Source: Sphingobium sp. SCG-1
GTDB lineage: Bacteria; Pseudomonadota; Alphaproteobacteria; Sphingomonadales; Sphingomonadaceae
Assembly: GCF_002953135.1 (NCBI RefSeq)
Contig: NZ_CP026372.1
Coordinates: 186,001 to 250,000, forward strand
Direction of reading: 5' to 3'
DNA: 64,000 nucleotides
Position numbers and translations under genes: made by a program. Below the pieces are notes generated by a model that was not told where the DNA came from, made no database searches, and was given only the letters and a program-made list of their open reading frames with translations. Every line of letters begins with the position of its first letter. Within the stretch, counting starts at the first letter, position 1. Shown here one piece after another: positions 58,917-64,000 of the stretch.

Positions 58917-60860
58917 CTATTCGATACCCAGCCCCCGGCTGCGGCCGATGGTCCAGCTGATCCCGCCGGTGTCACGCATAACGCCCGAGACAGGCTTGCC
59001 GATGGCGCGTTCGAGCACAGGGCGCCAGGGGACGAGGGTGAAGTCGCGGCTCCTCTCTATCAGTGCGTACCTGGCAGTGCCCACCTGCACGGGGCGGCGG
59101 TAGGTTCCCTCAATGGTCTGCCCCGCTTTTGTCTCAACAAAGCTCAGCCCCAGTTCCTGCGATAACTGACCCGCCACGCGCCGCAGTTCGCGCTGCTGGA
59201 GCGTGCTCATGAGATTGGCACGCAGGCGGATAGTGTCGCCTTCTATTGTCGCCAGCTCCTGCTCGACCAACCACTGGCGGCGCAGGTCCAGCGCATGTCG
59301 CACCTCCGTCCCGAACCCGGGCCCGATGGGCGTCGGCCTTCGGGCCGTCCGCTCGCTGTCGAGCCAGGTCGGACCATCATGTCGGGCAAGCTCTTGCAGC
59401 GGTTCTGCCGAAAGCGTCTCGATCACCACCGGTGCCTTGCTGATCTTGTCGCGCTCCCACGCTTCGACCCGGGCCAGATGATCGGGGGCAATGACCCATG
59501 TTCCATTGGGCCGACGTTCTACGCTGTCGGTGGCGCGCCGCATTGCTTCAAGCCGCCGTTCATGGGTACGGGCAAAGGCTTCGGTGGCGCTGGGATCGTG
59601 CCGCAGATGCAAGTCGATACTGTAGCTGCCGTCATTGGCGGCGGCGATCGTCGCGATAGTGTGATCTATCGGCCGGACTGCGACGGTGTTCGGCGTAATC
59701 CTGACCACGCTGTTATTCCGCGTCGCCGGCGCATCGATACCGATATCCACATAATGGCTGAGGCCCTCGGTGCCATCCACGATCAGATACTGCCGATCGG
59801 CATGTTCATCGGACAGCCCCCGCGCGATGACCTTGCCGACGATCGGCCTCCCGCTGCGCGCAGGATCATGGATCGCATAATCGGCCGGTGATCGTTCGGG
59901 CAAACGCGTGAGCATCGCCCGCTGCATGGTGCGGATGATGTCGCCCCTTTCCCCCATCCGGCGCAGCGTCTGTTCCAGGTCAGCATCGAGCCGCCAAGCC
60001 CCGCGTCGTTCCTCGGTCGCCAGGCCCATTGCCCCAAGCGTCTGCAACCGCCCGGCCCGCAGCGCCTGTTCTACGCCGTCTTTATGCACAGGCCGCACCA
60101 GCCCATCTTCACCGACCGCGCAAGCCAAGCGACGGTCGATGCCGGTGAACCGCTCCTGCGTCATTTCGCGTTCGCTGGCCCGCTGGATTTCATGGGCTGA
60201 CCGTGGTCCCAGATCGAGGTCGACCAGTTCGGCAGCGCGGACGCGCAGACCCTGCGTCAGATATTCCCGCGCGATGACCAGATCTTTGCCTTTGTCGTCT
60301 TTTCCCCGAACGATGACATGGGCATGGGGATGACCGGTATTGAAGTGATCGACGGCGACCCAATCGAGCTTCGTGCCAAGGTCCGCTTCCACCCGATCCA
60401 TCCAGCGACGGACGAGGGGTTTCAGATCCTCATATTCCGCGCCATCCTCAGGCGCGACAATGAAGCGGAACTGGTGGCGGTCACCGCTACCGCGTTCGAG
60501 GAGTGTTTTGCCATCCACGGCATCGCTCTCGCGCCCGTAGAGCGTGCCACGTTCGCCTTCGCGCGTGGTGCCGTCGCGCTGCAGGTAGCGCAGATGCGCC
60601 ACCGCCCCTGCCGCGCCCTTGCCTGCCAGCTTCACGATCCGCGCTTTCACCACCACCCGGCGACCGCCCGATGCGCTACTGCCGCGCGAGGCGATCAGCC
60701 GTCCGACGCCTGCGCCGCGACCGATCCGCGCGCCAGTGAACGTGCTCGCCTTCCTCGCCACTGTACCGCCCGCACGATTGACTACGCCGCGCATCCGGTG
60801 GGCGAAGGGCCGGTCCTGGCCCACCCGGCCAAGCCACAGGGTAAACGGATCGTCGGACAT
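58917..60860 (-). CDS. Relaxase/mobilisation nuclease with DUF3363 (VirD2-like, RlxS type)
   Basis: The 647-residue protein has a basic N-terminus, then a relaxase domain at ~70-230. It contains AHLRYLQRDGTTREGERGTL, with a candidate catalytic Tyr, and the HUH motif in DHFNTGHPHAHVIVRGKDDK. DUF3363 covers the C-terminal half (from ~300, including GLSDEHADRQYLIVDGTEGL). It should nick and bind the transferred strand during conjugation or mobilisation. This type is common on plasmids and integrative elements of sphingomonads. Full length for the family, no frameshift. An inverted repeat lies upstream of its start. Confidence 0.92.
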   Translation of the reverse strand: MSDDPFTLWLGRVGQDRPFAHRMRGVVNRAGGTVARKASTFTGARIGRGAGVGRLIASRGSSASGGRRVVVKARIVKLAGKGAAGAVAHLRYLQRDGTTREGERGTLYGRESDAVDGKTLLERGSGDRHQFRFIVAPEDGAEYEDLKPLVRRWMDRVEADLGTKLDWVAVDHFNTGHPHAHVIVRGKDDKGKDLVIAREYLTQGLRVRAAELVDLDLGPRSAHEIQRASEREMTQERFTGIDRRLACAVGEDGLVRPVHKDGVEQALRAGRLQTLGAMGLATEERRGAWRLDADLEQTLRRMGERGDIIRTMQRAMLTRLPERSPADYAIHDPARSGRPIVGKVIARGLSDEHADRQYLIVDGTEGLSHYVDIGIDAPATRNNSVVRITPNTVAVRPIDHTIATIAAANDGSYSIDLHLRHDPSATEAFARTHERRLEAMRRATDSVERRPNGTWVIAPDHLARVEAWERDKISKAPVVIETLSAEPLQELARHDGPTWLDSERTARRPTPIGPGFGTEVRHALDLRRQWLVEQELATIEGDTIRLRANLMSTLQQRELRRVAGQLSQELGLSFVETKAGQTIEGTYRRPVQVGTARYALIERSRDFTLVPWRPVLERAIGKPVSGVMRDTGGISWTIGRSRGLGIE

Positions 60861-60924
60861 GGGCTGACCTCACGCAAAAGGAACATTGCCCAAAATGAGG
60901 GGAGCGTGTGCCAGTGCTTCAAGG

Positions 60925-60996
60925 GCCTCCATGACGGCACTGCTCTCAAGCGCAGAACTGCGCGTGTTCTCGGCAGGGCAGTGCCGCACCGGAGGC
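60925..60996. repeat. Imperfect inverted repeat upstream of the relaxase (oriT candidate)
   Basis: GCCTCC plus CGGCACTG at 60925-60942 mirrors CAGTGCCG plus GGAGGC at 60979-60996, with 14 of 18 positions complementary and a 36-base loop. Further GCCTCC/GGAGGC copies occur at about 61020 and 61063. The 335-base stretch 60861-61195 contains no supported gene. Relaxase-adjacent inverted repeats often mark oriT and nic; this is suggested, not shown. Confidence 0.4.
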
Positions 60997-61195
60997 ATTC
61001 CACTGCCCTGCGACACCCCATGCCTCCACCCAAAACGCCGTGCAGACGCCACATGCCGCGCCGCATGGAGGCATGGCTTTCTATCTTGCCTTCCGCGCCA
61101 TCCCTATTCCGGCACCCCTTCCGCCCAAAACGCCATTTCCGTTGTTCATTCTATGTTCTATTCTTCCCTCCCGATTTTCCGAAAAGGCAGTGACG

Positions 61196-61558
61196 ATGGG
61201 TGTGCAGATTGCGGCAAGGCAGGACGACCGATTGCAGCTCAGCGGCGACATTGAGACGCTGCTCGACTTGCCCGCGCGGGCACGCACGGAGGGCTTCTCG
61301 CTGGCGATTTCCGATGACAGTCTGATCCGGGGACGCGACGATCCTGCAAGCAATCGCAGCCATTTTACGGTCGCCGTCGATGGCGCGGCCATCATCGATA
61401 TCGCTCGCGATGCACAGGGCGACCGGCTCGATATCGACTGGCGGATAGACTGGATCACGCTCGCCTGCGGCACCGACACGCTGTGCCCGGTCGATGCACA
61501 AAGCGTGGCTGATGACCGTCAGATGACGCTCGATATCGGTGTGCGGCAAGCGGCCTAA
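61196..61558 (+). CDS. Small protein of unknown function in the mobile backbone
   Basis: The 120-residue protein has no signal peptide or membrane segment. It starts GVQIAARQDDRLQLSGDIET and contains regular beta-like stretches (HFTVAVDGAAIIDIARDA, RLDIDWRIDWITLACG) with two cysteines. The acidic composition could suit a DNA mimic or antitoxin-like role, but nothing specific is visible. It is the only plus-strand gene of this module and overlaps the convergent NTase-HEPN gene by four bases. An AAGGCAG sequence lies upstream of the ATG. Confidence 0.55.
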   Translation: MGVQIAARQDDRLQLSGDIETLLDLPARARTEGFSLAISDDSLIRGRDDPASNRSHFTVAVDGAAIIDIARDAQGDRLDIDWRIDWITLACGTDTLCPVDAQSVADDRQMTLDIGVRQAA

Positions 61559-62466
61559 GCGGCTTTGGCGAGGCTTTCGATCCGCATTTCGCAAGCGGTG
61601 CGGACGAGTGATTGCAGTAGCGTCACCCGCGCGGCAATCCATTCAAGTTGCTCGGCAGTGATGCGGTAGGAGCGCGAGTAGCGGGCTTTCACATAGGCAT
61701 CCCGCAGCAGCGCATAGCAGTGCCTTTCAAAGCGGCTTTCGCGCGGCCAGACGGCTTTGAGGGACGGTTCCAGTTCCTCGGCCAGGTCGCGCAGGCGGTT
61801 CAAGTTATGCGTCTTGGGACTGTACAAAGTACGGACCAGAAATAGGCAGTGGTAGAAGCGTTCAGTCGCCTGATGCAGCAGGAAAGCCGCGTACTTCGGC
61901 TCGTTGTCGGCCACACTGTAGGCTGCTAGTTTCAGTGCATATTCTGCGCTGTGAAACCACTCCTCGAAGTAGTCCTGCGTCTCCCGCAAAGCCTGCTCAG
62001 GCGACAACGGCTGCGGCTCAGTGAACGGGTGGCCCGGTTCCTCAAACAGGACGATGCCATCGCGGACGATGTCCATGAAGAAGTAGCGGCCAAGCCCCAG
62101 CTTCTCGTTCACATCCTCCAGACTGTGATAGATGAGGCCGACCGGCGTACGCAGCGTGGTGCCTGCCGACAGGTCGGCGAGAAGCTGGCTTTCGGTCTTC
62201 TCCCAGAACTCGGCGATGTCGGTGAGATCGTCGTGATTGACGACGACCAGCAGATCGTAATCGGAAAAATAGCGCCCGACCGGGTCTTCGACCCAATCTC
62301 CGCGTGCATAAGAGCCGAACAGGATGATCTTGAGCAGCGCGCCATTGCGGAAGCGCGGCTGGGTGCGCTGCGCGGTCGCGCGCGCAAAGCCTGCGCGCAC
62401 GGTCTCGACCACATAGGCCAGTTCGCGCTGCTTGCCTTCGGGCAGATGATCGAGGCTAGTCTTCAT
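61555..62466 (-). CDS. Nucleotidyltransferase-HEPN fusion protein
   Basis: The 303-residue protein fuses two modules that are often the partners of a toxin-antitoxin pair. Residues 1-145 are a DNA polymerase beta-type NTase with ILFGSYARGDWVEDPVG and then FSDYDLLVVV, giving the GSx...DxD metal site. Residues ~165-300 are a HEPN domain (YALKLAAYSVADNEPKYAA, LHQATERFYHCLFLV, YSRSYRITAEQLEW). The usual RNase motif Rx4-6H is not clearly present. NTase-HEPN proteins include MNT/HEPN systems in which the NTase modifies the HEPN toxin. The ATG at 62464-62466 (MKTSLDHL) is preferred; one two codons earlier is possible. Confidence 0.85.
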   Translation of the reverse strand: MKTSLDHLPEGKQRELAYVVETVRAGFARATAQRTQPRFRNGALLKIILFGSYARGDWVEDPVGRYFSDYDLLVVVNHDDLTDIAEFWEKTESQLLADLSAGTTLRTPVGLIYHSLEDVNEKLGLGRYFFMDIVRDGIVLFEEPGHPFTEPQPLSPEQALRETQDYFEEWFHSAEYALKLAAYSVADNEPKYAAFLLHQATERFYHCLFLVRTLYSPKTHNLNRLRDLAEELEPSLKAVWPRESRFERHCYALLRDAYVKARYSRSYRITAEQLEWIAARVTLLQSLVRTACEMRIESLAKAA

Positions 62467-62572
62467 GGACACAGAGTCGCCGTTTTGTGTGCCCGTGCCA
62501 AGTCCAAAGTGACGCGACGGGCCCGCTTACGGGTCGGTCGCGTCCTATTTACGAAGAGCAGCATTGCTCATG

Positions 62573-62887
62573 TCACTCCCGGTCCTTACCCCCGCCCCCG
62601 CGCCGGAACGGCCACAGCCGCCGCCACTGCGCGGCGCGGCGATACTGCCGGTCGAGCGACCGGGTAACGTGCAGAGCGACCCACGCCCGATGGCGCATGA
62701 CATCGCGTTCGGTGATACCGAGCAACTCGGCGATGTCCGTGTCGTTGAGCTGGTCATCATACTTCATGCCATACACCATGCGGAGAATGTCAGGCAGCGT
62801 AGCCACCGCCCTTGCCTTCCGTCTTGCGTAGCGATCGGTGATGAACAGGCAGCGAATATAAGTGCCAAGGATGCGAAGGAGACGCAT
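62573..62887 (-). CDS. Small helix-turn-helix protein, sigma region 4-like
   Basis: The 104-residue protein carries a helix-turn-helix of the sigma-70 region 4 type: MKYDDQLNDTDIAELLGITE followed by RDVMRHRAWVALHVTRSLD. It lacks region 2, so it is not a full sigma factor; it may be a regulator of the element. The N-terminus (LGTYIRCLFITDRYARRKA) is basic, and the C-terminus ends in an Arg/Gly-rich tail. The ATG at 62885-62887 is chosen because the upstream frame lacks structure. It is 55 bases downstream of the ParB-like gene on the same strand. Confidence 0.7.
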   Translation of the reverse strand: MRLLRILGTYIRCLFITDRYARRKARAVATLPDILRMVYGMKYDDQLNDTDIAELLGITERDVMRHRAWVALHVTRSLDRQYRRAAQWRRLWPFRRGGGGKDRE

Positions 62888-62942
62888 GTCCAGTACTCCA
62901 AAGGTACCGGCAACGGAGGTCCGCTGCCGGTGCATTGCGTGA

Positions 62943-64000
62943 TCATGCTGCCTTGCGGATCGGCTCGGCGTCGGGGGTGCCAACATCGGGTGTAACGGCC
63001 ACAAGCTCTGCCACCTGTTCCCATCGGCTGACGCTGCCAACGCCGCCGCGCTGGGTGTAGGCCGAGGGTGGAAAGGCCATCCACTTGGGCATCCAGCCTT
63101 CGACCTTCTGCCGTCCGTTTGTGCCAGCAATGCAATCGCGGATGATGCCACGCTGGACCTTCGCCGACTCCTTGGCATTGGATGCCGCCGTCTCCGATCC
63201 GGCAATATCCGCCAGCACATGCCCTACGATCTCGCGGTCTCGGATGCCATCGAGCAAGGCATCGTCAGCCTGCCAGACAGTTGCCATATCGACGTTCAGT
63301 TGGACGCCCAGCAGCTCGATCAACGCGCTGCCGCTCTCCAGCGTCTCGCCCATGACGATGGCAAGGATGTCAAGCACTTCGCTGTCGGACAGCGATAGAA
63401 GGTGCGTGAACAGTCCGGCTATGCCCTGCTCTCCATCATAGCCACCGGCGATGGTCGGCGTATCCGCATCGAAGCCCAGCAGCGCCAGCAGCCTGCGGCG
63501 TTTGGCATCGAAGCTGGCTTCGGACGCACAGGTCTCGACGCTCTCGCTAATGGCATCGCCCTGCCCGCGCTGGCGCACCACATCGATCCGCCACAGCGAC
63601 GATCCAACAATGGCATGGGCCAGCATCACCCGTAAGGCTGTCGCTGGCGCATCGGCGAGCTTCGCGCGGACGGCCGTATGGCGGTGGAGGTCGATATAGG
63701 ATTGCAGGGCGGAGGTCAGTTCGGGACGCTGGGGTTTGTCCAGCACTTCGCCTCTGGCAAGACGGCGCGCGTCCTTGCAGGTGACATAGCCTTCATGGAA
63801 GGTAACGTCGCCGCGATGACCCAAGGTTACATAGACCTTGCCGCCTTGCTTCTTCGCTGTCCGTTCATGCTCCCATGTATGGAATGGCTCTCCCCGGTCG
63901 AGGATGACGACATCGGACCATCCGGCATCGCGATACGCTTCGGCGCGATCTTCCACCGCTGCCATTTGCGCGGTCCAGAACTGCTCGGCGCAGGCGAAGT
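62943..64000 (-). CDS. ParB-like plasmid partition protein, C-terminal part (5' end outside window)
   Basis: The minus-strand frame is open to the window edge, so the N-terminus is missing; at least 352 residues are visible. The protein resembles the C-terminal half of the large ParB/RepB/Spo0J-type proteins on sphingomonad plasmids, with GWSDVVILDRGEPFHTWEHE, KVYVTLGHRGDVTFHEGY and a helical region starting LTSALQSYIDLHRHTAVRAK. It probably helps maintain or control the mobile element. The ParB nuclease-like and HTH domains would lie upstream. The sigma-like gene follows on the same strand. Confidence 0.8.
   Translation of the reverse strand, partial: FACAEQFWTAQMAAVEDRAEAYRDAGWSDVVILDRGEPFHTWEHERTAKKQGGKVYVTLGHRGDVTFHEGYVTCKDARRLARGEVLDKPQRPELTSALQSYIDLHRHTAVRAKLADAPATALRVMLAHAIVGSSLWRIDVVRQRGQGDAISESVETCASEASFDAKRRRLLALLGFDADTPTIAGGYDGEQGIAGLFTHLLSLSDSEVLDILAIVMGETLESGSALIELLGVQLNVDMATVWQADDALLDGIRDREIVGHVLADIAGSETAASNAKESAKVQRGIIRDCIAGTNGRQKVEGWMPKWMAFPPSAYTQRGGVGSVSRWEQVAELVAVTPDVGTPDAEPIRKAA

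Noticed and set aside
60318..61193. Plus-strand open frame of 291 codons over the relaxase start
   Set aside because: Antisense to the relaxase N-terminus in its first half; the rest covers the inverted-repeat region and shows no family features.

Overview
The window looks like a chromosomal segment of an alphaproteobacterium of the sphingomonad group (Sphingobium/Sphingomonas/Novosphingobium-like). This rests on the high-GC coding bias, the lptC-lptA-lptB-rpoN order, a MipZ ATPase, DivK next to a DUF3572 gene, a PgmG-type phosphomannomutase, an oar-like TonB receptor and a DUF3363 relaxase of the kind seen on sphingomonad plasmids. Genus is inference; no rRNA or marker comparison could be run.

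Positions 1-36,330 are ordinary, dense core genome. They hold the end of gmk; a tightly overlapping minus-strand run (crcB, an RluA-type pseudouridine synthase, a PaiB-like FMN protein, an HAD phosphatase, a small membrane protein, ATP12); an Lhr-like repair helicase; pgmG; a membrane DnaJ protein and mipZ; panC; a cluster around divK and rpmG; dps; a two-domain cold-shock protein; RNase D, lptCAB and rpoN; a glutaminyl cyclase and a YgfZ protein; a dihydroorotase; rarD; a ThiE-like protein; a YggS protein; a TonB receptor; pdeM; trhO; an aspartic protease; a winged-helix regulator and tRNA-Val(UAC). Convergent gene pairs are separated by clear stem-loop terminators.

Positions 36,330-58,000 are an accessory surface-polysaccharide island that starts right behind tRNA-Val. 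It opens with a decayed large serine recombinase and other gene debris, then an AT-richer sulfotransferase-like gene and a broken IS5 transposase. Next comes an ABC-dependent capsule exporter (OPX lipoprotein, KpsE-, KpsM- and KpsT-like proteins), then a 0.5 kb patch of IS3- and IS5-type transposase debris, then gmd plus an rmd-like reductase predicted to make a GDP-6-deoxyhexose (probably GDP-D-rhamnose). The rest is two unusual methyltransferase fusions, a DUF4214 protein, a 1304-residue multi-module glycosyltransferase, a glycosyltransferase split at an eight-G tract, and another GT4 enzyme. No Wzx or Wzy was seen, which fits export of a finished polymer by KpsMT.

Positions 58,100-64,000 are the backbone of a plasmid-like or integrative conjugative element: an AlpA-like excisionase/regulator, a ribbon-helix-helix protein, a DUF3363 relaxase with an inverted repeat upstream of its start (oriT candidate), a small orphan, a nucleotidyltransferase-HEPN fusion, a sigma-region-4-like protein and a ParB-like protein that runs off the window.

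The most interesting items are the MucR-like N-terminus fused to a methyltransferase, the G8-tract glycosyltransferase as a possible phase-variable gene, the multi-module glycosyltransferase with its DUF4214 partner, and the fused NTase-HEPN gene inside the mobile backbone.
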